From NCBI GenBank assembly GCA_022865545.1, contig JALHTA010000113.1, forward strand, positions 1 to 20,444: a stretch of 20,444 nt of DNA. The letters run 5' to 3'. The translations under genes were made by a program, and so were the position numbers. Positions within the stretch are counted from its first letter, which is position 1, and the number at the start of each line of letters is the position of its first letter. This document shows positions 6,440 through 13,485 of the stretch, in pieces. Source of the stretch: Actinomycetota bacterium. Its GTDB lineage: Bacteria > Actinomycetota > Humimicrobiia > Humimicrobiales > Humimicrobiaceae. The notes under the pieces were generated by a model that searched no databases, was not told the origin of the DNA, and saw only the letters and a program-made list of their open reading frames with translations.

Positions 6440-7760
6440 TTTAGCCATTGTAGGATCACAGTGGGGAGATGAAGGAAAAGGAAGAATAGTGGACCTGCTT
6501 TCCAGTCAGGTAGATATGGTCGTGAGGTTCCAGGGCGGGAACAATGCCGGCCACACTGTTGTAAAGGGTAAAGATGTATTTAAGCTGCACCTGATCCCTT
6601 CAGGGGTGCTATACCCTGAAGTTACCTGCGTCATAGGGGATGGAGTAGTCTTAAATCCTGCAGTATTAATTGAAGAGCTTGATAACTTAAATATGAAGAA
6701 TATTAATATTGAAAATCTTAAAATAAGCTGTAAGGCACATATGGTGATGCCTTACCATATAGTCCTCGATAAAGCCAGGGAACACCATCTTGGAAAATCA
6801 AAAATAGGAACGACCCATAAGGGAATAGGACCAGTCTATGCCGATAAAGCCTCCAGGTCCGGTATCCGGACACAGGATCTTCTTGACCATAAGATATTTA
6901 AGGTAAAGCTGGAAGAAGAACTCTCCCTAAAGAATGCTATCATAGAGAAGGTGTACGGCATGGAGCCTTTGGACCCAGTGGAGATATATGAAGATTATAT
7001 GCTTTATGCTGAGAGGATAGGCAAGTACATAATAGACACGGCTTTTATGATAAATAAGTTCCTCGACCAGAACAAGAGCGTATTATTTGAAGGTGCCCAG
7101 GGTACCATGCTTGATATTGACCAGGGAACATATCCTTATGTCACTTCATCATCTACCACCTCGGGAGGAGCCTGCATCGGTGCCGGAGTGGGTCCGGGGA
7201 GACTTGATGAAGTTCTGGGTATCGCGAAAGCCTATACCACCAGGGTGGGATCAGGACCTTTCCCAACTGAGATCGAGGGAGATATTGGCGTCTTGCTAAG
7301 AGAGAAAGGTAATGAATATGGGACCACTACTGGAAGGTCAAGAAGATGCGGCTGGCTTGATGCTGTGGTTCTTAGATATTCTGCGATGCTTAATTATCTT
7401 GACAGTATAGCAATTACAAAACTTGATATACTTTCAGGACTTGAAAAAATAAAGATATGTACAGCATATAAATATAAAAAAGAAGTCTATAAAGATCTTC
7501 CATGCCACCAGACCATACTCCATAAGTGTACTCCGGTATATGAGGAATTTGAAGGATGGTCAGAGGATATTACCGGGATCAAGAATTATGAAGATCTGCC
7601 CGCGACAGCAAGGAAATATATAGAAAGCATAGAAGAGATAATAAAGGTGCCGGTCTCTATGATAAGTGTAGGACCCGAGAGGAGCCAGATAATCATCAGG
7701 GATGACAATCTAAAAAAAAGACTTTTTGATTCAAACAACCGGTCGACCCTTATTATATAG
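6432..7760 (+). CDS. purA: Adenylosuccinate synthetase
   Basis: A 442-residue enzyme making adenylosuccinate from IMP, aspartate and GTP, the first committed step to AMP. I chose ATG at 6432, not the upstream GTG at 6423. GAGGTG (6419-6424) then sits 7 bases before the start, and the catalytic residues fall at Asp13 (WGDEGKG) and His41 (GNNAGHT), as in characterised enzymes. Other signatures are GTTHKGIGPVYADKASRSGI, EGAQGTMLDIDQGTYPYVTSSS (IMP site), VGSGPFPTE and TGRSRRCGWLD (aspartate site). The gene is full length and intact. It overlaps dnaB by 8 bases and so forms the distal end of that operon. A repeat-like sequence begins at its stop codon. Confidence 0.96.
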   Translation: MSSLAIVGSQWGDEGKGRIVDLLSSQVDMVVRFQGGNNAGHTVVKGKDVFKLHLIPSGVLYPEVTCVIGDGVVLNPAVLIEELDNLNMKNINIENLKISCKAHMVMPYHIVLDKAREHHLGKSKIGTTHKGIGPVYADKASRSGIRTQDLLDHKIFKVKLEEELSLKNAIIEKVYGMEPLDPVEIYEDYMLYAERIGKYIIDTAFMINKFLDQNKSVLFEGAQGTMLDIDQGTYPYVTSSSTTSGGACIGAGVGPGRLDEVLGIAKAYTTRVGSGPFPTEIEGDIGVLLREKGNEYGTTTGRSRRCGWLDAVVLRYSAMLNYLDSIAITKLDILSGLEKIKICTAYKYKKEVYKDLPCHQTILHKCTPVYEEFEGWSEDITGIKNYEDLPATARKYIESIEEIIKVPVSMISVGPERSQIIIRDDNLKKRLFDSNNRSTLII

Positions 7761-7801
7761 GAGCCTGCCCGAGAACTGGGACCTGAGCTTGCAGGCTGAT
7801 A
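7759..7801 (+). repeat. Repeat copy A, with hairpin, after purA
   Basis: This intergenic sequence starts at the purA stop codon. It resembles the reverse complement of 9693-9735: 18 of the first 21 bases match, and about 33 of 44 match with a one-base gap. It also contains a hairpin with 7-bp arms, AGCCTGC (7762-7768) and GCAGGCT (7791-7797), followed by GATATTTTT. The hairpin might act as a weak terminator after purA, but the 22-nt loop and interrupted T-tract make that uncertain. Confidence 0.45.
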
Positions 7802-7872
7802 TTTTTAAATAGATCAAGGCCTGAAGAAGAAGCGATATGTAGTATATTTCTAGTGTGAAAATATCAGGTATC

Positions 7873-7878
7873 TATAAT
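7873..7878 (+). promoter_or_regulatory. Possible -10 element upstream of purD
   Basis: A perfect TATAAT lies 31 bases before the purD start, in an otherwise non-coding gap. No convincing -35 hexamer is found 16-18 bases upstream (the closest text is TAGTGT), and there is no TG extension. This is therefore a tentative purD-purE promoter. No purine riboswitch fold was recognisable in the gap 7802-7909. Confidence 0.4.
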
Positions 7879-7909
7879 TTTTCTTTGTCATAATAAATGA
7901 AGGAGCAAG

Positions 7910-9199
7910 TTGAACGTATTAGTAATCGGCGGCGGCGGCAGGGAACACTGCCTGGCCTGGAAAATTGCAGCAAGCGACCTTGTAGACAAAGTATATGCCG
8001 CTCCGGGAAATGCCGGGATCAGCAAAGTAGCTGAATGTGTGGAATTGGATATTGGAAAAAGTGGTTTTAACCTGATTGTTGATTTTGTTGAGGCTAATGG
8101 CGTAGGGCTTGTCGTAGTCGGACCCGAAGCACCGCTTGTTGGAGGGATTGCCGATCATCTCGAGAACCGTGGGATTTTAACCTTTGGCCCCAAAAAGGAT
8201 GCTGCCATGCTTGAAGGTAGCAAGGTTTTTACCAGGGATCTATTATCCAAATATGATATTCCTACACCTGAGGCTTTAGTTTTTGAAAGGTCACAATACG
8301 CCGAAGCTGTAACATATGTCAAAAATCAGAATAAATTTCCTTTAGTTATAAAAGCTGACGGTCTTGCATCCGGAAAGGGAGTACTTATAGTACAGAATAC
8401 CAGTGAGGCTGTTAAAGCCCTGGATGACTGTATGGTAAGCCAGGTATTCGGGGATTCAGGAGACAGGGTGATAATCGAGGATTTTCTTACCGGATATGAG
8501 ACATCCATACTGTGCCTTTCTGATGGGAAAAAGATCATCCCTATGGATCTTGCCCAGGATTATAAAAGGATCTTTGATGCTGATGAAGGTAAAAATACCG
8601 GTGGCATGGGAAGCTATAGTCCGGTCCCGATGGTAAGCAGCAGTGTTTATAAAAAAGCTCTTGATAATATTATATATCCTACCGCAGATGCACTTAGAAA
8701 AGAAAATATTGATTACCGCGGTATCCTTTATGCAGGAATAATGGTAAGTGGAGACGAACCTTATCTCCTTGAATACAATTGCAGGTTCGGTGACCCTGAA
8801 ACGCAGGCAGTCCTCCCCAGACTTGATGATGATCTGGTACCGCTTCTTATGGGATGTGCAGAAGGAAATATTGGAGTGGACTTGCTTTCCTGGAGCAGTG
8901 ATAAATGCATGTGCGTAGTGGCAGCATCACGCGGATACCCTGATACGTCTTCAAAAGGTGATATCATCACCGGACTTGATAATTTTAATGGTGATGATGA
9001 TATTGAAGTATTTCATTCAGGGACCAGGAAACAGGACGGAAATATCGCTACTGATGGAGGAAGGGTGCTCGGACTTTCAGCACTGGCCCCTGGATTTAAA
9101 GAAGTAAGAAGAAAAGCTTATAATGCCATGAGTAAGATAAGCTTTGATGGAATGCAATACAGAAAAGACATAGCATATAAGGCAGAGGAGGATGTCTGA
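7910..9199 (+). CDS. purD: Phosphoribosylamine-glycine ligase
   Basis: A 429-residue ATP-grasp enzyme (GAR synthetase) that joins phosphoribosylamine and glycine, the second step of de novo purine synthesis. The N-terminal domain begins MNVLVIGGGGREHCLAWKI, with VVGPEAPLVGGIAD following. The ATP-grasp part contains LVIKADGLASGKGVLIV, GYETSILCLSDG, DYKRIFDADEGKNTGGMGSYSP and EYNCRFGDPETQAVLPRL. The C-terminal domain ends near DIAYKAEEDV. All expected motifs are present and the length is normal. The start is TTG at 7910 after AAGGAG (7900-7905), a short 4-nt spacer; no better start lies nearby. Its stop overlaps the purE start by one base (TGATG), so the two are translationally coupled. Confidence 0.96.
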   Translation: MNVLVIGGGGREHCLAWKIAASDLVDKVYAAPGNAGISKVAECVELDIGKSGFNLIVDFVEANGVGLVVVGPEAPLVGGIADHLENRGILTFGPKKDAAMLEGSKVFTRDLLSKYDIPTPEALVFERSQYAEAVTYVKNQNKFPLVIKADGLASGKGVLIVQNTSEAVKALDDCMVSQVFGDSGDRVIIEDFLTGYETSILCLSDGKKIIPMDLAQDYKRIFDADEGKNTGGMGSYSPVPMVSSSVYKKALDNIIYPTADALRKENIDYRGILYAGIMVSGDEPYLLEYNCRFGDPETQAVLPRLDDDLVPLLMGCAEGNIGVDLLSWSSDKCMCVVAASRGYPDTSSKGDIITGLDNFNGDDDIEVFHSGTRKQDGNIATDGGRVLGLSALAPGFKEVRRKAYNAMSKISFDGMQYRKDIAYKAEEDV

Positions 9200-9660
9200 T
9201 GAAAAAAGATATAATGAAAGTAGCTATTGTGATGGGAAGCATATCTGATGAACCAATAATGAAAAATGCTTCGGATACCCTTAAAAGTTTCGGGGTAAAA
9301 TGCGAGACCCATATACTTTCAGCTCATAGAATGCCAAACAAGACAAGAGAATTTGCAGGGGGCCTAAAAAAATCCGGCATAGGAATTGTCATAGCAGGTG
9401 CAGGGAAAGCTGCGCATCTTCCAGGAGTCATAGCTTCATATACTGAACGTCCGGTAATAGGTGTACCGATAAAGACTTCCGACCTTGGCGGAATGGATTC
9501 ACTTCTTTCCATAGTACAGATGCCTTCAGGAGTGCCTGTAGCATGTGTAGCAATAAATGGTGCAAAGAATGCGGCACTTCTGGCAATTGAGATCATTGCA
9601 CTTTCTGATGAAGGTATGGCGGAAAAAATAAAAAAATTCAAGTATGATATGGAATATTAA
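9199..9660 (+). CDS. purE: 5-(carboxyamino)imidazole ribonucleotide mutase, PurE
   Basis: A 153-residue PurE, which rearranges N5-CAIR to CAIR in purine synthesis. Visible motifs are VMGSISDEPIM, the catalytic SAHRMPNKT (His43), IAGAGKAAHLPG (68-76), GVPIKTSDLGGMDSLLSIVQMPSGVPVA and NGAKNAALLA. These fit class I (N5-CAIR mutase) better than the class II AIR carboxylases. One small oddity is Lys70, where GAGGAAHLPG is the common form. The start at 9199 is supported by GAGGAGG (9185-9191) 7 bases upstream; an in-frame ATG at codon 6 (9214) would give MKVAIVMGS and cannot be excluded. It overlaps purD by one base. Its usual partner purK is not in the window. Confidence 0.95.
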   Translation: MKKDIMKVAIVMGSISDEPIMKNASDTLKSFGVKCETHILSAHRMPNKTREFAGGLKKSGIGIVIAGAGKAAHLPGVIASYTERPVIGVPIKTSDLGGMDSLLSIVQMPSGVPVACVAINGAKNAALLAIEIIALSDEGMAEKIKKFKYDMEY

Positions 9661-9692
9661 AAAATATTAAATTTCAATTTTAGCAGTTATTT

Positions 9693-9735
9693 TATTGTCC
9701 AACAAGTCCAGATCCAGTTTTAGGACAGGCTCCTA
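9693..9735 (-). repeat. Repeat copy B, inverted relative to copy A, after purE
   Basis: The minus strand from 9735 reads AGGAGCCTGTCC then TAAAACTGG. This matches 18 of 21 bases of 7759-7779 and about 33 of 44 over the full length with one gap. The two copies bracket purD-purE in inverted orientation. Internally TGTCC and GGACA (on the minus strand) can pair. There is no transposase nearby, so a MITE-like or decayed insertion-sequence end is only an inference. Confidence 0.45.
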
Positions 9736-9744
9736 GATCTTTAA

Positions 9745-9766
9745 GGGTTAATATTTTTATTAAGCC
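9745..9766. promoter_or_regulatory. Imperfect palindrome upstream of pstB
   Basis: GGGTTAATA (9745-9753) and TATTAAGCC (9758-9766) form an inverted repeat with 8 of 9 pairs and a TTTT centre, about 60 bases before the pstB start. It could be a regulator site or a hairpin. It does not match a Pho box that I can recognise, and no good promoter could be assigned around it. Confidence 0.35.
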
Positions 9767-9825
9767 ATTTATGGATATATACGGCCAAGATTGGAAATAT
9801 AGGATAGATGTGAGGTGTGGTTGTT

Positions 9826-10608
9826 TTGAGTGATAATGGCACAAAAATAAAAGTAAAAGATTATGGTTTCTATTATGGGGCCAATAAAGTTCTCGGCGGT
9901 ATTTCAATGGATATACCAAAAAATACTATTACAGCACTGATCGGTCCATCAGGATGCGGAAAATCAACATTCCTGAGGACTTTTAACAGGATGAACGACC
10001 TTCTTCCCAATACAAAAATGGAAGGAGATATATTAATAGATGAAAAAGACATATACAAAGACACAATAGATGTAGTTGAGCTCCGAAAGAAAATAGGAAT
10101 GGTCTTTCAAAGACCTAATCCATTTCCAAAGACAATCTATGAAAATGTTGCCTATGGGCCAAAACTTCACAGAAAACATTCAAAGCAAGAGCTGGATGAG
10201 ATCATTGAGACAAGCCTTATAAAAGCTGCCCTGTGGGATGAAGTAAAGAATAAATTAAATACAAGCGCACTGGACCTCTCAGGGGGCCAGCAGCAGAGAT
10301 TATGCATAGCAAGGGTCCTGGCTGTAGACTCGGAAATAATCCTGATGGATGAACCTGCGTCAGCACTTGATCCGATCTCGACTCAGAAGATCGAAGACCT
10401 GATAGATGATCTTAAGAAAAATTATACAATAATCATCGTTACACATAATATGCAACAGGCGGCAAGGGTATCCCAGAAGACAGCATTCCTGCTTATGGAA
10501 AGTTTCGGAACACCTTCTACACTTATAGAATATGATGATACCAATAAGATATTTACTAATCCCGGGGACAGGCGAACCGAGGATTATATCACGGGTAGAT
10601 TTGGTTAG
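9826..10608 (+). CDS. pstB: Phosphate ABC transporter ATP-binding protein
   Basis: A 260-residue ABC ATPase that powers high-affinity phosphate import with PstC/PstA. Walker A GPSGCGKS is at residues 40-47, followed by [12 protein letters not shown], a PstB hallmark. The Q-loop is [23 protein letters not shown], the signature [16 protein letters not shown], Walker [14 protein letters not shown] and the switch histidine THNMQQA. The C-terminus DYITGRFG is the standard PstB ending. A longer frame opens with GTG at 9817, but I chose TTG at 9826 because GAGGTG (9812-9817) lies 8 bases upstream and TTG starts are common here. The ATPase looks active. No pstS, pstC, pstA or phoU is adjacent, which is unusual; the transporter must be encoded elsewhere or be absent. 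Confidence 0.93.
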   Translation: MSDNGTKIKVKDYGFYYGANKVLGGISMDIPKNTITALIGPSGCGKSTFLRTFNRMNDLLPNTKMEGDILIDEKDIYKDTIDVVELRKKIGMVFQRPNPFPKTIYENVAYGPKLHRKHSKQELDEIIETSLIKAALWDEVKNKLNTSALDLSGGQQQRLCIARVLAVDSEIILMDEPASALDPISTQKIEDLIDDLKKNYTIIIVTHNMQQAARVSQKTAFLLMESFGTPSTLIEYDDTNKIFTNPGDRRTEDYITGRFG

Positions 10609-10652
10609 GCTCCTGGATCAGGCATATTTATCCATAAGTTACTTTATTTATT

Positions 10653-10681
10653 TTGACATCTTTATTTTCTTACAATATAAT
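10653..10681 (+). promoter_or_regulatory. Perfect consensus sigma-A promoter for greA
   Basis: TTGACA (10653-10658), a 17-bp spacer and TATAAT (10676-10681) match the housekeeping consensus exactly. Transcription should start near 10688, giving a leader of about 80 nt before greA. The upstream region is T-rich. This promoter may also drive lysS-mcsA-mcsB-clpC if transcription reads through. Confidence 0.88.
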
Positions 10682-10767
10682 ACCTCAATTAAATATTATA
10701 ACTATTTGATATGAATTTGTTTACGGTAGAAATAAAGTAAGATATTAAGCACTGGGGGCAGTTACCA

Positions 10768-11235
10768 ATGAAAGAATACCGTTTGACCAAAGAAGGACAT
10801 GGTAAGCTGATCGAGGAAAGAGAAGATCTTGTCAGCAATAAGCGAAAAGAGATAGCCGCGAGATTAAAGGATGCAAAAGATAATGCAGGAGATCTCGCTG
10901 AAAATACTGAATATGAATATGCAAAAAATGAACAGGCATTCATCGAGGGCAGAATAGAGCAGATCAATGAGATCCTGAATAATCATGTGATCATTGAAGG
11001 AAATAATCATAATGATGCCATCGATATTGGTTCGACAGTAGAGGTTAAGGACCTGGATTCGAATAAGAGGAAGAAATACATGCTTGTAAGTTCAGTTGAG
11101 TCCGATCCTGAAAATCATAAGATATCTGATGAATCCCCGACAGGCATGGCGCTTCTGGGCAAGAAAATCGGAGATGAGGTACAGATAAAGACACCTCAAA
11201 GTATGATCAAGCTTAAAGTGCTTAAAATAATATAA
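10768..11235 (+). CDS. greA: Transcription elongation factor GreA
   Basis: A 155-residue GreA, which enters the RNA polymerase secondary channel and stimulates cleavage of backtracked RNA. The N-terminal coiled coil (about 1-75) carries GDLAENTEYEYAKNEQ with the tip acidic residues Asp42 and Glu45, equivalent to the catalytic Asp41/Glu44 pair. The C-terminal FKBP-like domain contains IGSTVEVKDL, ISDESPTGMALLGKKIGDEV and a final VLKII strand. Length is normal. A G-run (GGGGGC, 10754-10759) precedes the ATG by 8 nt as a moderate ribosome binding site. It lies directly downstream of a perfect consensus promoter, consistent with strong constitutive expression. The greA-lysS order is common in Bacillota. 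Confidence 0.96.
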   Translation: MKEYRLTKEGHGKLIEEREDLVSNKRKEIAARLKDAKDNAGDLAENTEYEYAKNEQAFIEGRIEQINEILNNHVIIEGNNHNDAIDIGSTVEVKDLDSNKRKKYMLVSSVESDPENHKISDESPTGMALLGKKIGDEVQIKTPQSMIKLKVLKII

Positions 11236-11358
11236 GTATTTTTGGTAATGGTAATTTTATTTCCTCGCCTTTGAGCTATAATAATTATTATAATGGGGTC
11301 TTTGTTTTAAGCTGACAATCCGTTTTTATTAAAAGGTATCTTAAAGGAAATCCACAAT

Positions 11359-12909
11359 ATGAATGACAGCGGCTCTAAAAGTAAAAATGAGCAGAACAGA
11401 TTAACAGATGACAGATATGAATATTTACTGGAGACTGAAGAGCCTCTTGCTGAAACACTTAAAGCAAAGCTTGATAAAGTAAAATCCCTTAAGAGTAAGG
11501 GAGTCAGGCTTTATGGTACCAAATTTGAGAAAAATATTGATATTTCTGATTTAAGGGAAAAACATTCAGGACTCTCGGCCGGAGAGAAAGCGGAAGGTAA
11601 TTTAAGGATAGCCGGACGGATCATGATATTTAGGAGACATGGTAAGGCTACTTTTTGTGATATCAAAGATTCTACCGGGAAAATGCAGCTTTTTCTTAGC
11701 CTGAACAGCCTCGGAGAGGAAAAATACAATTTATTCTCCGAACAACTTGATATTGGTGATTGGATAGGAGTAGAGGGCAGCATATTTGTTACAAGGGCAG
11801 GTGAGCTTTCACTGGGCGTGAAGAGTTTTGAACTCTTAAGCAAATCCATCAGGATCCTTCCTGAAAAGTGGCACGGACTTAAGGATAAGGAGCTTCGTTA
11901 TAGACAGAGGTATCTGGATTTTACAGTCAACCCGGATGTTAAGGAAGTATTTATTATCAGGATAAAGGCAATAAATGCATTGCGGCAGTTTCTTAATAGC
12001 AGGGGATTTTTAGAAGTAGAGACCCCTATGTTGCAGTCTATACCTGGCGGTGCGGCAGCCCGTCCGTTTATCACACATCATAATGCGCTTGATATTGATC
12101 TTTACCTGAGGATCGCTCCGGAACTTTACCTTAAAAGATTGATTATAGGAGGATTTGAAAAAGTATATGAGATAAACCGTAATTTCAGGAATGAAGGAAT
12201 ATCTTATAAGCATAATCCCGAATTTACCATGGTCGAGTTTTATCAGGCTTTTTGCGACTATAATGACCTGATGGAGCTGACTGAGGAACTAATAAAATAT
12301 ATTGCAGTAGAATCTACTGGCAAGTTAGATTTTAAATACAGGGGAGAAGATATAGATCTCGAACCCGGATGGCAAAAGTTTACCATGCTGGAATCAATAG
12401 AATATTATGGGAAGATAAAAATAGATTTTTCAACAAAAACTGCTGAGTTGGAAAAAATATGTAAAGATCTTGATATCGAAGTCAGTAAAGAGTGGGGTAC
12501 CGGAAAGATAATAAATGAAGTATTTGAAGCAGTTGTTGAGGCAAAACTCATCCAGCCTACCTTTATAAAGGATTATCCTATAGAGATATCTCCACTGGCA
12601 AAGAGACATCCGGATAATGAAAACCTGACTGAAAGATTCGAACTCTTTATAGGGGGAGAAGAAATGGCTAATGCATTTTCAGAGCTTATCGACCCCCGGG
12701 ACCAGCTGGAAAGATTTAAAAACCAGGCAAAAAGCAGTGATGAAGAGGAAAGGATAACGGGAAAAATAGATATCGATTTTCTCAAAGCCCTTGAATACGG
12801 GATGCCGCCAACAGGCGGGGAAGGCATAGGCATAGACAGGCTTATTATGCTCCTGACTGGAAGCGACTCTATTAGGGATGTGATATTGTTCCCGCTTCTT
12901 AGACCTTAA
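11359..12909 (+). CDS. lysS: Lysyl-tRNA synthetase, class II
   Basis: A 516-residue enzyme that charges tRNA-Lys. The N-terminal anticodon-binding OB domain (about 75-180) includes IAGRIMIFRRHGKATFCDIKD. The linking block ILPEKWHGLKDKELRYRQRYLDF follows, then the class II catalytic core: motif 2 FRNEGISYKHNPEFTMVEFY and motif 3 GGEGIGIDRLIMLLTGSDSIRDVILFPLLRP. The N-terminus has about 35 hydrophilic residues before the helical start, slightly more than E. coli LysS. The start is ATG at 11359 with AAAGGA (11343-11348) about 10 nt upstream. Two TATAAT-like sequences (11277-11282, 11289-11294) lie in the greA-lysS gap but lack clear -35 partners. mcsA follows after 39 bases with no terminator visible. 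Confidence 0.96.
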   Translation: MNDSGSKSKNEQNRLTDDRYEYLLETEEPLAETLKAKLDKVKSLKSKGVRLYGTKFEKNIDISDLREKHSGLSAGEKAEGNLRIAGRIMIFRRHGKATFCDIKDSTGKMQLFLSLNSLGEEKYNLFSEQLDIGDWIGVEGSIFVTRAGELSLGVKSFELLSKSIRILPEKWHGLKDKELRYRQRYLDFTVNPDVKEVFIIRIKAINALRQFLNSRGFLEVETPMLQSIPGGAAARPFITHHNALDIDLYLRIAPELYLKRLIIGGFEKVYEINRNFRNEGISYKHNPEFTMVEFYQAFCDYNDLMELTEELIKYIAVESTGKLDFKYRGEDIDLEPGWQKFTMLESIEYYGKIKIDFSTKTAELEKICKDLDIEVSKEWGTGKIINEVFEAVVEAKLIQPTFIKDYPIEISPLAKRHPDNENLTERFELFIGGEEMANAFSELIDPRDQLERFKNQAKSSDEEERITGKIDIDFLKALEYGMPPTGGEGIGIDRLIMLLTGSDSIRDVILFPLLRP

Positions 12910-12948
12910 ATACTAAGTAAAATAAGTACCATTAGATGGTGATGCTAA

Positions 12949-13485
12949 ATGATATGTGATTTTTGTAAAAAGAATATAGCTACGATCCACTTGATAAGGG
13001 TTCAGAATGATAATGTTGAAAAGGTGAATATCTGTGAAGAATGTGCCGGAGATTTTTCCTTTTTTTCAGAGGATGATTTCTATAAGGACCTAACAAAAAT
13101 CCTTTATAAGATATTTAAAGCCGATGAAGGTCAGCTAAGCAGCATAAGGGAATTAAAAAACCTCAAGAATCTTGAAATAAGAAAGAACCGATCCTGTTCT
13201 TTCTGTGGCATGGATCTTAAAAATATAAAAAAACTTGGCAAGATGGGCTGTCCAAACTGTTATAGCGAGTTTAAAAACATATTGCTTCCTATTATTAAAG
13301 CCATACATAAAAATATCGAGCACAGGGGGAAGATCCCGGAAAATACTACCGGCCTGATCAAGCTTGAAAAAAATATAAGGGATCTCCGAAACAGATTAAA
13401 AAGAGAGATCTTTGTAGAGAACTTCGAAGAGGCTGCCAGAATAAGGGACGAGATAAAGCAATTGGAGAAAAATATTTATGAATGA
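12949..13485 (+). CDS. mcsA: McsA, zinc-finger activator of the ClpC/McsB system
   Basis: A 178-residue McsA-type protein with the typical four CxxC pairs at 3-6 (CDFC), 29-32 (CEEC), 83-86 (CSFC) and 101-104 (CPNC). These should bind two zinc ions. The C-terminal UVR motif (about 142-177: LEKNIRDLRNRLKREIFVENFEEAARIRDEIKQLEKN) is the segment also found in UvrB and ClpC. In Bacillus, McsA activates the arginine kinase McsB and helps deliver substrates to ClpC. All key cysteines are present, so this protein looks functional. The start is ATG at 12949 with GGTGAT just upstream. It overlaps mcsB by 8 bases, so the two are coupled. The ctsR gene that usually precedes mcsA is missing; lysS is there instead. 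Confidence 0.92.
   Translation: MICDFCKKNIATIHLIRVQNDNVEKVNICEECAGDFSFFSEDDFYKDLTKILYKIFKADEGQLSSIRELKNLKNLEIRKNRSCSFCGMDLKNIKKLGKMGCPNCYSEFKNILLPIIKAIHKNIEHRGKIPENTTGLIKLEKNIRDLRNRLKREIFVENFEEAARIRDEIKQLEKNIYE

Noticed and set aside
7087..7299. Alternative-frame open reading frame inside purA
   Set aside because: It lies wholly within the conserved purA coding region, has no family motifs, and is a shadow frame.
7761..7909. Purine or guanidine (ykkC-type) riboswitch upstream of purD, suggested by the CTGGGACC-like text
   Set aside because: The conserved ykkC blocks and purine aptamer loops are absent. The sequence is better explained as a repeat with a hairpin plus a possible -10 element.
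7759..9735. A composite transposon carrying purD-purE between inverted repeats
   Set aside because: There is no transposase or visible target duplication, and the cargo is core metabolism. Two independent repeat copies are more likely.
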